Source: Amycolatopsis sp. CA-126428 (GTDB lineage: Bacteria; Actinomycetota; Actinomycetes; Mycobacteriales; Pseudonocardiaceae). Taken from it: DNA of 64,000 bases. A program made the translations under genes and the position numbers. Below, one piece after another: positions 31,636 through 40,906 of this stretch (its first letter is position 1; every line of letters begins with the position of its first letter). The notes below the pieces were generated by a model. The model worked only from the letters and a program-made list of their open reading frames with translations, did no database searches and had not been told where the DNA came from. The stretch covers positions 124,001 through 188,000 of the forward strand of contig NZ_PPHF01000048.1 of assembly GCF_002904335.1 (NCBI RefSeq), in the 5' to 3' direction.

Positions 31636-34083
31636 TCACTCACCGATGGATGTGGCGTCGACCGCACGCCCGCGCGTCGCCGCCCAGGCCGGGACCAGGA
31701 TCGCCACGAGCGAGAGCACCACCGCGATCGCGAGCACCGCCAGGTAGATCGTCACCGGGCCCGACGGCAGCAGCGACCCGGACACCACCAGGCAGAACGG
31801 CACGATCGCGCCCGCCGCGACGAGGGTGCCGAGCAGCACCGCGATGGTCGCGATCAAGCCGCCTTCGACACCGGCCATGCGCAGCACCTGGCCGCGGGTG
31901 AAGCCGCTCAGCCGCTGCACCCCGAACTCGCGACGCCGCCGCGCGGTCGCCGTCACCAGCGTGTTCACCACGGAGATCACCGTGTACGCGAGGATCATCC
32001 CGACGAGCAGGTAGTTGACCCAGGCGCCGACCTCGTTGCCCTTGGCGTGCGCCGCGATCAGCGCGCCGCGGTCACCCACGGCCACCGGCAGCCCGGCGGT
32101 CGCTTCGCGCAGCCGCGAAGTCAGGGTCGCCGGGTCGACGCCGGGAGCGGCGCGGACCAGCAGCTGCGGGGCGAGCCCGAGCGTCGTGTGCGGGGCCAGC
32201 AGTTCCGCGGGCAGCACGAGCCGTTCGAACCCGGGGCGCTGGTCGGTGACGGCGGTGACCCGCACGTCCACCGGCGTGCCGTCGCCGAGCCGCAGCGACA
32301 GCGTGTCGCCGACGTGGTGGCCGGACGTCGAAGGCACCTCGACGGTGTTCCCGGTCAGCTCGCTCACACCCAGCGCGGGCCGGCCGTCGTCGTGCTGGTC
32401 CGCGTCGAACGGCTTCTCGACGAACACCGTGCTGGTGACGTACTCGGAGGCCCCGGCGACGCCCGGCACCGCACGCACCCGGCCGAGCACCGCGGGGTCG
32501 AGCCCGCCCGGCGCGGCGACGACGGCGTCCGCGCGCAGGTCCTCGGTGTAGGCCTGGTTCGAGACGGCTTCCTGGGTGGTCTGCAGGTAGATGTTGGCGG
32601 TCGCGATGCCGACCGCGAGCATGATCGGGGTGACCGCACCGGCTGCCCGCACCGCGCCGACGCGGGTGTTGCGCAGCGCGACCCGGCCGTTGACGCCGGT
32701 CAGCGCCTCCACCGGCCAGCGCAGCAGCGTGGCCATCAGCTTCGTCACGCCGGGGCTGATCGCCGCGAGCCCGAACGCCCACAGCATCACCGCCGGGCCG
32801 GCCGTGCTGGCCGCGACCGGGCCGGTCATCACCGCGACCGTGACGATGCCGAGCGCCGTCCCGCCCGCGAAGCACAGGATCGCGACGATCAGCCGGATCG
32901 GCGTCAGCCAGCGCCGCTCCACGGCGGCTTCGGCGAGCGCCTCGGTCGGGCGGATCCGCGACGCACGCCGTCCCGCCACGAAGGAAGCACCCACGACCGC
33001 CAGCAGCGACGCACCCGCGGCGACCACGGCCGGGACCCAGCCCTGCTCGTACCGCAGCACGTCCGGGACGACGTGGTGGCCGGCGAGCTCGCCGAACAGC
33101 CACTCCCCGAGCACCGGGCCGAGCACCACCGCGACGCCGACCGCGAGCACGCCGACGACGAGCGCCTCGCCGAGCACCATCCGCCGCAGCTGGCGCGGGG
33201 TCGTGCCGACCGCGCGCAGCAGCGCGAGTTCGCGCTGGCGCTGCTGCGTCGACAGCGTCAGCGTGCCTGCCACGACGAACACCATGACCAGCGCCGACAG
33301 CCCGCCCGAGACGGCGGCCAACACGATCAGGTTCTCGCCGCTCTTGCCGGTCTCGGGGAACTCGAAGGCGCCGCGGTCGACGCCGGTCGCCACGACACCG
33401 GCGTCCCCGACGGCCGCGGTCACGGCGGCGACGTCACCCCCGAAGACGCCGATGGTGTCGAAGCGGCCCGGGTGCCCGGAGAGCCGTTCGGCGTCCGAAG
33501 CAGCGAAGAAGACCGCCGCGTCCTGCATGGCCTGCGGCGCCTGGGCGATCCCGGAAATCCGGTACCGGCCGGCGCTGCCGTGCGCGGCCACCGGCAGCGT
33601 GTCCCCGACGGCGAGCCCGAGCCCGGCGTCGACGACGACTTCGCCCGGCTTCGGCGCCTGGCCGCTGAGGGCGTACGGCGTCAGCACGGCGGAGTCCCAT
33701 GCGTGGCCGAGGGCGCTCGCGGCGCCGATCTGCGCCGGGAAGCTGATCTCGCCGACGACGTCCGTGACGCCGGGAACCGCGCGCAGGCGGCCGGCCAGGC
33801 CCGCGTCGAGCCGGACGCGCTCGGGCAGGGTCGCGTTCTCGAACTTGTGCTTGTCCTCGGGCTCGAGGGCCGCCGGGTCCTCCTTCGGCAGCTTGAGCGT
33901 CTGCTGCCCGCCGACGACGATCGGCGCCGCGGCCAGCCGCTGCACCGGCGTCTCGGACCGGATGCCGGTCTCCATCAGGCCACCGCACGCCGAGACGACC
34001 AGCGCGCCGAAGAACACGGCGACGAACGTCGCCAGGAAGCCGCCTTTGCGCAGGCGGAGGGTTCGCAGGGCCAGCTTGAACAT
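31636..34083 (-). CDS. FtsX/MacB-type ABC transporter permease
   Basis: An 815-residue permease with two FtsX-like units. Helices occur near residues 15-35, 275-300, 325-350, 370-390, then again around 430-480 and in the last 150 residues (VNYLLVGMILAYTVISVVNT; LIATIAVLLGTLVAAGAIVP; YLAVLAIAVVLSLVAILVPA). Motifs QRQRELALLRAVGTTPRQLR and RRRREFGVQRLSGFTRGQVL are the coupling regions of the two halves. Large extracellular domains lie between. With the ATPase upstream (1-base overlap) it forms an exporter or mechanotransmission complex for lipids, peptides or antibiotics. Substrate unknown. Confidence 0.9.
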   Translation of the reverse strand: MFKLALRTLRLRKGGFLATFVAVFFGALVVSACGGLMETGIRSETPVQRLAAAPIVVGGQQTLKLPKEDPAALEPEDKHKFENATLPERVRLDAGLAGRLRAVPGVTDVVGEISFPAQIGAASALGHAWDSAVLTPYALSGQAPKPGEVVVDAGLGLAVGDTLPVAAHGSAGRYRISGIAQAPQAMQDAAVFFAASDAERLSGHPGRFDTIGVFGGDVAAVTAAVGDAGVVATGVDRGAFEFPETGKSGENLIVLAAVSGGLSALVMVFVVAGTLTLSTQQRQRELALLRAVGTTPRQLRRMVLGEALVVGVLAVGVAVVLGPVLGEWLFGELAGHHVVPDVLRYEQGWVPAVVAAGASLLAVVGASFVAGRRASRIRPTEALAEAAVERRWLTPIRLIVAILCFAGGTALGIVTVAVMTGPVAASTAGPAVMLWAFGLAAISPGVTKLMATLLRWPVEALTGVNGRVALRNTRVGAVRAAGAVTPIMLAVGIATANIYLQTTQEAVSNQAYTEDLRADAVVAAPGGLDPAVLGRVRAVPGVAGASEYVTSTVFVEKPFDADQHDDGRPALGVSELTGNTVEVPSTSGHHVGDTLSLRLGDGTPVDVRVTAVTDQRPGFERLVLPAELLAPHTTLGLAPQLLVRAAPGVDPATLTSRLREATAGLPVAVGDRGALIAAHAKGNEVGAWVNYLLVGMILAYTVISVVNTLVTATARRRREFGVQRLSGFTRGQVLRMAGVEGGLIATIAVLLGTLVAAGAIVPFCLVVSGSLLPSGPVTIYLAVLAIAVVLSLVAILVPAWAATRGRAVDATSIGE

Positions 34084-34844
34084 CAGGCGCGCACCGCCAG
34101 CCGGTCCCAGGCCCCGAGGTGGGTCATCCGCTCGGCGACGGCTTCGGCGGTCGGCCGGGCCAGCCGGCCGGCGATCCGGCCGTCGGCCAGGAACACGACG
34201 TCGTCGGCGTAGGACGCGGCGACCGGGTCGTGCGTCACCATGATCACCGTCTGGCCCGAAGACCGGACGGAATCGCGCAGCAGGCCGAGCACCTCGGACG
34301 CCGTCCGGGTGTCGAGCGCGCCGGTCGGCTCGTCGGCGAACAGCACGGCCGGGTCGGTGACCAGGGCCCGCGCGATCGCGACGCGCTGCGCTTGCCCGCC
34401 GGAGAGCTGCCCGGGCAGGTGCTTGCGGCGCCCGTCGAGCCCGACGTGCGCGAGGATCCGTTCCACCAGCCGCTTGTCCGGGCGCTTGCCGGCCAGCTGC
34501 AGCGGCAGCACCACGTTCTGCTCGACCGTCAGCGCCGGGAGCAGGTTGAACGCCTGGAAGACGAAGCCGACGCGGTCGCGCCGCAGCTTCGTCAGGTAGG
34601 TCTCGTTCTTGCCGTCGAGGTCCTGGCCGTCGAGCACGACCCGGCCGGACGTGGGCCGGTCGAGGCCGGCCGCGCAGTGCAGGAAGGTGCTCTTGCCCGA
34701 GCCGGACGGGCCCATCACCGCGGTGAACCCGCCGCGCGGGAACGCGATCGAAACCCCGTCCAGCGCGACCACGCCGTCGCCGTACTCCTTGCGCACAGCC
34801 TCCAGCCGGACCGCGTCGGCTGCCTCGTGCCACCCAGTTGTCAT
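34083..34844 (-). CDS. ABC transporter ATP-binding protein (MacB/LolD type)
   Basis: A 253-residue ATPase. Walker [10 protein letters not shown]-loop [20 protein letters not shown], signature [15 protein letters not shown], Walker [16 protein letters not shown] and switch His [15 protein letters not shown] are all intact. The FNLLPALTV sequence is the mark of the LolD/MacB group that pairs with FtsX-like permeases, and the partner gene follows at once. ATG 34844 is preferred to a TTG six bases upstream. It is the first gene of this two-gene unit. Confidence 0.93.
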   Translation of the reverse strand: MTTGWHEAADAVRLEAVRKEYGDGVVALDGVSIAFPRGGFTAVMGPSGSGKSTFLHCAAGLDRPTSGRVVLDGQDLDGKNETYLTKLRRDRVGFVFQAFNLLPALTVEQNVVLPLQLAGKRPDKRLVERILAHVGLDGRRKHLPGQLSGGQAQRVAIARALVTDPAVLFADEPTGALDTRTASEVLGLLRDSVRSSGQTVIMVTHDPVAASYADDVVFLADGRIAGRLARPTAEAVAERMTHLGAWDRLAVRA

Positions 34845-34919
34845 GGGCAAAACGCTATTGAGCCCGCCGCCGGACCACCCTGGTGCTGACGCGCGTCTCG
34901 AAGGTGGGGACAGCCCTAC

Positions 34920-35687
34920 TCAGGTGCGGCCCTTGCCGCCGAAGCCGCCGCTGATCCGGCGCAGCACCGCGCGCGGCAGCAGGCCGCCGATCGCGACAAC
35001 GGCTTTGTACTGCAGGCTCGGCACGGAGATCACCTTGCCGCGGCGCAGGTCCGCGAGCGCCTCGCCGACCACCTGTTCGACACCCAGCCAGGCGATTTTC
35101 GGGCCGGATTTGCCGATGCCGGCCCGTTCGTGGAACTCGGTCGCCGTGAAACCGGGGCACAGCGCCATCATCCGGACGCCCTTCGGCAGCGAAGCGGCGA
35201 TGCCCTCGGTGAAGGACGTGACCCAGTTCTTGCTGGCCGTGTACGTCGAGCCGCGACCGCTGAAGAAGCCCGCCACGCTGCTGACCTGGATGATTTCGCC
35301 GTGACCGCGCTCGATCATGCCGGGCAGCACGGCCCGGGTGAGCCGCAGGACGGCGGTGACGTTGACGTCGAGCTGGCGCTGCAGCGCGTCCGGCGGGATG
35401 GTCCAGAAGTCGCCGTTCAGCCCGAAACCGGCGTTGTTCACCAGGAGGTCGATGGGAGCACCGGCGAGCCGCTCCTCGACCGCCGTCCGACCCTCCACTT
35501 CGGACAGATCGGCGGGCAGCACCTCCACCGCGACACCGTGCTTTTCCCGCAGCTCAGCGGCGTAGGACGCCAGCCGCGCGGCGTCACGGGCGACGAGCAC
35601 CGAGTCGTATTTTTCGGCGGCGAGCGTGCGCGCGAACTGCGCCCCGATGCCCGCCGTAGCGCCGGTTATGAGAGCGGTGGTGGTCAT
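34920..35687 (-). CDS. SDR-family oxidoreductase
   Basis: A 255-residue classical SDR. The cofactor motif [15 protein letters not shown] is at the N-terminus, NNAGFGLNG follows, and the catalytic set is [20 protein letters not shown]. The sequence resembles the YqjQ/DltE-like or ketoreductase group with a C-terminal hydrophobic stretch ([19 protein letters not shown]). Substrate not assignable. ATG 35687 is preferred; an ATG 12 bases upstream is also in frame. It diverges from a secreted hypothetical gene. Confidence 0.87.
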   Translation of the reverse strand: MTTTALITGATAGIGAQFARTLAAEKYDSVLVARDAARLASYAAELREKHGVAVEVLPADLSEVEGRTAVEERLAGAPIDLLVNNAGFGLNGDFWTIPPDALQRQLDVNVTAVLRLTRAVLPGMIERGHGEIIQVSSVAGFFSGRGSTYTASKNWVTSFTEGIAASLPKGVRMMALCPGFTATEFHERAGIGKSGPKIAWLGVEQVVGEALADLRRGKVISVPSLQYKAVVAIGGLLPRAVLRRISGGFGGKGRT

Positions 35688-35756
35688 GTGGGTGAACATA
35701 CCCGCTGGTCACGGGTGGACGTGCGTTCGATTCGGCGGGGAAGTATCGTCCGCCGC

Positions 35757-36710
35757 ATGGGTAAGCACAGCAGGCGCAAAAGCGGCTATCTGCCCAAGGT
35801 CGCCGCGGGCGCGGCGCCCGTCGCGCTGCTTTTCGCGGCCCCGGCCACGGCACTCGCCACCCAGACCGACATCACGCTGCCGCTCGACCGGATCTCCCTC
35901 CCGGTCGACCACCGCCACGACGGCACGCTCGACCGCGACATCTCGACCGCGACCGAGAACGAGACGTCGTCCACCCGCGAGGCCGTGACGGCGACCCGCC
36001 ACGACTTCGTCGCCAAGGAGGTGGCGGGCGCCCTGCTGATCGACAACCTCTCGGAGTCGGCGGCCATCCGCCGCGAGGGCTGGCAGAACGCGACGGCCTC
36101 CTCGGAGAGCGAGAGCGAATCGCTGGTCCGCTCCGGCCAGCACGCCCTGCGGCTGGGCCGGACCTCGGCGACCACGGCGAACAGCCAGCGGCTCGGTCAG
36201 GGCGCGTCACGCGACCTGACCATCGCCCCCGGCCTGGCGGGCTCGGCCGAGCGCCGCCTCGGCATCGGCGAGGGCACCAGCCACGGCGTCTGGCTCCCGG
36301 AGGGCATCGACGTCCTGAGCCAGAACGCGGAGCAACTCGACACGGGCTGGCGCGGCACCTTCGCCGGCAACCTCCACGGCGCGCTCTCGGCCAGGAGGTC
36401 GTCGGGCCAGGCGATCGACCTGGGCGCGCTGGGCGCGGTGGGCGCCACGTCCGAGCAGTACGCGACCGGCCAGATCGCGGGCGTCCTGGACGTGGGCCAG
36501 AAGCACGAGGCGGGCGGCCAGCTGGGCCCGGCATGGGGCCTGGCGAAGACGAGCCAGTCGTTCGACGAGGCCGGCCCGGCCGGCTCGATCCGCGGCGACC
36601 TCGGCGTGGACCACGTGATCCACGCCGAAGGCACCACGACGTCGGTGCGCGGCACGCTCGACCGGTCGGCGTCGCTCAGCGCGCTCGACCAGCCGGTGCT
36701 GGGCTTCTAG
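35757..36710 (+). CDS. Secreted protein of unknown family
   Basis: A 317-residue protein I do not recognise. It has a Sec signal with a basic start (GKHSRRKSGYLPKVAAGAAP) and hydrophobic core ending at ATALA, so cleavage before TQTDI is likely. The mature part is Ser/Thr/Gly/Leu-rich without Cys and without membrane segments. It alternates polar patches (TENETSSTREAVTATRHDF; NATASSESESESLVRSG) with glycine-rich stretches (AGNLHGALSARRSSGQAIDL), as in beta-rich cell-surface proteins. GC-rich third positions support coding. It stands alone between a divergent SDR gene and the defence island. Confidence 0.75.
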   Translation: MGKHSRRKSGYLPKVAAGAAPVALLFAAPATALATQTDITLPLDRISLPVDHRHDGTLDRDISTATENETSSTREAVTATRHDFVAKEVAGALLIDNLSESAAIRREGWQNATASSESESESLVRSGQHALRLGRTSATTANSQRLGQGASRDLTIAPGLAGSAERRLGIGEGTSHGVWLPEGIDVLSQNAEQLDTGWRGTFAGNLHGALSARRSSGQAIDLGALGAVGATSEQYATGQIAGVLDVGQKHEAGGQLGPAWGLAKTSQSFDEAGPAGSIRGDLGVDHVIHAEGTTTSVRGTLDRSASLSALDQPVLGF

Positions 36711-36864
36711 CCCTCCGGTTTCGTGACGGGCAAATCGTTGACCAGCGGGTATCGCCCGGTTTTTCGAAGCATTTATCCACTTCCCCGCTGATCGACTAAC
36801 CTGGTCGGGCAATGCGGCCCGACGGGCACCGAGGAATCTCGTTGCTGCCCCCACCCGCGCATCG
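36711..36864. other. Intergenic region before the defence island
   Basis: About 150 bases, more AT-rich than the surroundings (TTTTTCGAAGCATTTATCCAC near 36758). It probably contains the promoter of the defence operon. No clear palindrome or small ORF is seen. Confidence 0.4.
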
Positions 36865-38781
36865 ATGACGCGTGCCTGGTGGGGGAGAATGTCGCTGCGC
36901 AAGAGTGCCGGAGAAATGCTCGCCGATCTGCGAGCCAACGGCTTGGACGACCTGATCGCTCGACTCGGCCGCAATCACTCCGGCGAAGCCGATCAGAGCA
37001 CCCCCGATCGCTGGGCGGATCTGCTCCGGGAGTTCCTCACCGAGTTGGAAGACGCCCAGCTGAGTCACGTCGACGTGATCTTGCACCACCGGCTACCTCA
37101 CAGCTCGAAGTACATCGACCTCGTCCTGTCCGGACTCGACCCGCACACCAAAGAGTCGAGCCACGTGCTGGTCAACCTGGCTTCCGCGGGTGACACCGTG
37201 AGGGCGACCGACGAGTTGTTCGTCCGCGACGGTACTTATGTCCTTTCCCCGGGTAAACAGGTCCGCCAATACCTCGACTACTTGGCCGCGGCTACGCCGG
37301 AGCTGGCCAAGCGGCCGCGTTCTCTCCACGGCATGGCTTATGTCGAGGATCAGGCCGCCGGCACGTCCGTCCCCGATCACGAAGCAGCCGGACTCCCCCA
37401 GGTCTTCACCACCGCGGCGGGCCCCGGACTGCACTACCACCTTCGCTCCCGGCTGGATGCCTCCTCCTCGACAGCGGAGACCCGGCGAGCCGGCGACCAG
37501 TTCCTCGCCTTCCGCCAAGAGCGGTCCTTCCTCTTCAAGACCGAAGAAGACAAGGCGGGGAAGCTACACCGGCTGCTGCGTGACAGTTTCGTCCTGCTGG
37601 ACGAGCAGGAAGTGGCGTATGAGCGGGTCCGGACCGCAGTGCACAACGCCCGCGCCGGCGGCCGGCCGACCGCTTTGATCATCATCGGGGGCCCCGGCTC
37701 GGGAAAGAGCGCGGTGGCGCTCAACCTGAAGCGCGATCTCGACGCCGAGGGCTTCCGGGTGGAACACGCCACCGGCTCGAGGTCGTTCACCAGCACGTTG
37801 CGGACGTTCACCGGAAGTCGTTCGCAACGCCCGCAGGGCGGATTTCGGTACTTCAACAATTACATGGACGCCGACCCCGCGGAACTCGACGCGTTGATCT
37901 GCGACGAAGCGCACCGGATCCGCGAGAAGAGCTACACGCGGTTCGCGAGCAAAGAGGTACGAGGCCGGGCCGGCCGGCAGATCGACGAGCTGCTCGCGGC
38001 GGCGAAGGTGCCGGTGTTCCTCCTCGACGACCAGCAACGGGTCCGCCCGGACGAGCTCGGCTCGCGGGCCGCGATCGAGGCCGCGGCCCGCGCGAAGGGC
38101 TTCGCGGTCGAAGTCATCCGGCTCGACGGCCAGTTCCGCTGCGGCGGATCGGATGCCTTCGACGCCTGGGTCGCGCGGCTGGTCGGGCTGAGTCCTCTGC
38201 CTCCGGTGAAGTGGAGCAGCATCGTCGGCCCCGACGACGAATTCGTCGTCGCCGACGCGCCGGACCCGACCCGGCTGGAAGCGTGGTTGCTGGACAAGCA
38301 ACGGCAGCAAGACGGCACCACCGCGCGGATCGCCGCCGGGTTCTGCTGGCCGTGGAGTGAGCCGGCCGGCGCCAAAGCCGACCGCCACCTGGTGGACGAC
38401 GTGACGATCGGCGACTGGAAACGTCCGTGGAACGCCAAGCCGGACGGCAAGGTCTCGTTGCCGAAGGGAATACCCGCCTCGCACTACTGGGCGACCGACC
38501 CCCGGGGCTTCGGCCAGGTCGGCTGCATCTACACCGCGCAGGGCTTCGAATACGACTGGGCAGGCGTGATCTTCGGGCCGGACTTCGTGCGGCGAGGTGA
38601 CGCGTGGGTTGCCGACAAGAAGGGGTCCGCGGACACGTCGGTCCGGAAGGCTCCCGACGAGCAGTTCCACGTGTTGACCGCACAGGCCTACAAAGTGCTG
38701 CTGACCCGCGGGATGCGCGGCGCCTGTGTCTACTCGGTGGATCCGGAAACGCAGCGCTTCCTGGAAGAGATGACCGCATAG
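36865..38781 (+). CDS. DUF2075 (Schlafen-like) helicase with degenerate N-terminal nuclease domain
   Basis: A 638-residue P-loop protein. The DUF2075 ATPase/helicase domain covers about residues 255-630: Walker A GGPGSGKS (275-282), Walker B LICDEAH (344-350), FLLDDQQRV, RLDGQFRCGGSDAF, GCIYTAQGFEYDW and VLLTRGMRG. The N-terminal 150 residues resemble the PD-(D/E)xK nuclease domain of such proteins (HHRLPHSSKYIDLVLSG), but where E-L-K is expected the sequence is VLVNLAS, so the catalytic Glu and Lys appear lost. Third-position GC is a little lower than in the neighbours, a hint of transfer. It precedes mcrB by 43 bases. ATG 36889 is an alternative start. Confidence 0.85.
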   Translation: MTRAWWGRMSLRKSAGEMLADLRANGLDDLIARLGRNHSGEADQSTPDRWADLLREFLTELEDAQLSHVDVILHHRLPHSSKYIDLVLSGLDPHTKESSHVLVNLASAGDTVRATDELFVRDGTYVLSPGKQVRQYLDYLAAATPELAKRPRSLHGMAYVEDQAAGTSVPDHEAAGLPQVFTTAAGPGLHYHLRSRLDASSSTAETRRAGDQFLAFRQERSFLFKTEEDKAGKLHRLLRDSFVLLDEQEVAYERVRTAVHNARAGGRPTALIIIGGPGSGKSAVALNLKRDLDAEGFRVEHATGSRSFTSTLRTFTGSRSQRPQGGFRYFNNYMDADPAELDALICDEAHRIREKSYTRFASKEVRGRAGRQIDELLAAAKVPVFLLDDQQRVRPDELGSRAAIEAAARAKGFAVEVIRLDGQFRCGGSDAFDAWVARLVGLSPLPPVKWSSIVGPDDEFVVADAPDPTRLEAWLLDKQRQQDGTTARIAAGFCWPWSEPAGAKADRHLVDDVTIGDWKRPWNAKPDGKVSLPKGIPASHYWATDPRGFGQVGCIYTAQGFEYDWAGVIFGPDFVRRGDAWVADKKGSADTSVRKAPDEQFHVLTAQAYKVLLTRGMRGACVYSVDPETQRFLEEMTA

Positions 38782-38824
38782 ACCCATCGGCGAGGGTGCT
38801 CGCCGCCGCACCGCGAGGAGACAC

Positions 38825-40906
38825 ATGGCCGACTCTGCGCAACTGCTCAGGGCCTGCATGGAGGTGATCCGTGACGCCGGCCCCCTCTCGCCGGAGAAGC
38901 TGTTCGCAGGCGTCACCGCCCAGCTGAGCAGCGCGCCGGACGAGCCTGACGAACCGGCGAGCCGGCGCGAACAGCTCGACCGCTGCACCGCGGAAGCCGC
39001 GACGATCGGGTGGCTCGAGAGGATCAACGGGTGGTGCCTGACCGTACCCGGCGAACTCGCCCTGGACACCTTCCCGGGTGACCAGCTGTTCGAGGAGTTC
39101 AAGCAGCGGACGAGTGAAGTCCGCAAGCAACGAGAGCTCGCTCATTCCCGCCTTTCCGGCACCGCAGCGGTGATCGCGCGGCTGGTGGACGTCGTGACTC
39201 CGGGATCGTGGAGCTCCTTCGAAGGTCTCCGGCGGGCGGCCGGCACGTCTGACGAGGACGTCACGCGCTACCTTCTGACAGCCGGCCCGGCGGGTGCGCA
39301 CCGCATCCTTTACGAGGACGGATCGATCCCCGGCAGAAACCGGCTCCACGCCCGCTTTCACCACGTCGATCTGCGGGACAAGCTGGCGCTCGAAGGAGTC
39401 GAGTTCGACGCGGACGACCGCGCGTCCCAGCGGCAGCGACTCGACGTCACCGCTCTTCGCAAACGCCTGCGCTGGGGTGAGGAGGCGGCGGATTCGGTTC
39501 CCCGACGGGCTTGGCTGATCCGCGCCACGACGACGTCCGAGTCGAGCCTGGTCGGCCACTGGATCGCCGAGGGGTTCGTTTCGACGGCAGCCGACGGGCT
39601 GCGCACCCTGCCCCTGCCGGTCTCGCCCGACCTGCTGCGAGAGGTGATCGACGAAGACTTCCGGCACGAGTCCTACAACGCCAGGAACGTTCGGTTCGAG
39701 GAACTGAACGGCTTCCTGAACAGGATGAGGACCGGTGACTACGTCCTCACGTTGAGCGGCAGTTCCGCCTATTTCGGCCGGATCGCCTCCAGCCCCGGTT
39801 TCCTGGCCGATGACCGCCTGGCTCCGCTCCGGCGGTTCGCCCAATGGGAGCGGCTCACCCCGGCACCCTCACTGGACCAGCTGCCACGCTCGCTCCAGGC
39901 CCAGCTGCGCAGCACATCGTCCATCGTGGACCTCACCGAACACCTCGGTGAGATCGAGCAGGTGCTGCGTGACTTCAACGCCGAGACGGCCGAGCTGTCC
40001 ACCGAACCTCGCCGGGTGCTCGCCTTTCCCGAGATCGCCGACGACGCGGCCGAGGACTTGCTGATCGAGCCCGGCTGGCTGCGGCTGCAGGCCGAATTGC
40101 TCTGGGAGTACAAGCAGCTGATCTTCCACGGCCCGCCAGGAACCGGGAAGACATATCTGGCACAGAAGCTGGCCCGGCTTCTGGCCGACGTGAACGCGGT
40201 CAAACTGGTCCAGTTCCACCCGTCGTACACCTACGAGGACTTCTTCGAGGGGTTCCGGCCGACCCAGAACAAGGACGGCAAGGTCGAGTTCGGCCTGCAC
40301 CCCGGTCCGTTCCGGACTCTCGTCGATGCGGCACGCAAGAAGCCCGGCGAACCGCACATCCTGATCATCGACGAAATCAACCGGGCGAACCTCGCCAAGG
40401 TCTTCGGCGAGCTGTATTTCCTGCTCGAGTACCGCGACGAGCCGATCAACCTGCTGTATTCGACCGATACGGCCTTCACGCTGCCGGAGAACATCTTCGT
40501 CATCGGCACGATGAACACGACCGACCGGTCGATCGCCACGGTCGACGCGGCGATCCGGCGGCGGTTCGTGTTCACCGAACTCCACCCGGACGTGCCACCG
40601 ACCGCCGGACTGCTGAGGCGGTGGCTGGACCGGCTGGTCGCGGCGGAGCCCGGCTCGACGTTCAACAACGACGCGCCGAAGGTGCTCGACGCGCTCAACG
40701 AGCAAGTCGGTCGCCGCGACCTGGCGCTGGGGCCGTCCTTCCTCATGCAACCGGCCATCTACCGGCGCCCCGACGGGCTGGACCGGGCGTGGGCGGCCTC
40801 GATCCTGCCGTTGCTCGCGGAGCACCACTACGCGGCCGGTCCCGGTGCGCTCGAGGAATACCGGCTCGACGTGATCAGGCGGAGCGTCAGCGGAAACGGG
40901 ACATGA
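38825..40906 (+). CDS. mcrB: McrB-type AAA+ restriction GTPase with multiple DNA-reading domains
   Basis: A 693-residue motor subunit of a type IV (modification-dependent) restriction system. The AAA+ domain has Walker A GPPGTGKT (436-443), Walker B ILIIDE (512-517), the McrB signature MNTTDRS (563-569, usually MNTADRS) and arginine finger RRRF (578-581). N-terminal to it I read a winged-helix-like start (1-80). A DNA-binding domain like that of O6-alkylguanine transferases follows (118-170: GSWSSFEGLRRAAG ... AHRILYEDG), without the reactive Cys. An EVE-like base-reading domain comes next (226-335: RRAWLIRATT ... FLNRMRTGDYVLTL). It overlaps mcrC by 4 bases. Confidence 0.88.
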   Translation: MADSAQLLRACMEVIRDAGPLSPEKLFAGVTAQLSSAPDEPDEPASRREQLDRCTAEAATIGWLERINGWCLTVPGELALDTFPGDQLFEEFKQRTSEVRKQRELAHSRLSGTAAVIARLVDVVTPGSWSSFEGLRRAAGTSDEDVTRYLLTAGPAGAHRILYEDGSIPGRNRLHARFHHVDLRDKLALEGVEFDADDRASQRQRLDVTALRKRLRWGEEAADSVPRRAWLIRATTTSESSLVGHWIAEGFVSTAADGLRTLPLPVSPDLLREVIDEDFRHESYNARNVRFEELNGFLNRMRTGDYVLTLSGSSAYFGRIASSPGFLADDRLAPLRRFAQWERLTPAPSLDQLPRSLQAQLRSTSSIVDLTEHLGEIEQVLRDFNAETAELSTEPRRVLAFPEIADDAAEDLLIEPGWLRLQAELLWEYKQLIFHGPPGTGKTYLAQKLARLLADVNAVKLVQFHPSYTYEDFFEGFRPTQNKDGKVEFGLHPGPFRTLVDAARKKPGEPHILIIDEINRANLAKVFGELYFLLEYRDEPINLLYSTDTAFTLPENIFVIGTMNTTDRSIATVDAAIRRRFVFTELHPDVPPTAGLLRRWLDRLVAAEPGSTFNNDAPKVLDALNEQVGRRDLALGPSFLMQPAIYRRPDGLDRAWAASILPLLAEHHYAAGPGALEEYRLDVIRRSVSGNGT

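Noticed and set aside
31036-34212. A 1058-codon plus-strand open frame over the ABC permease
   Set aside because: No motif. The opposite strand gives an FtsX-type permease with two copies of the coupling motif.
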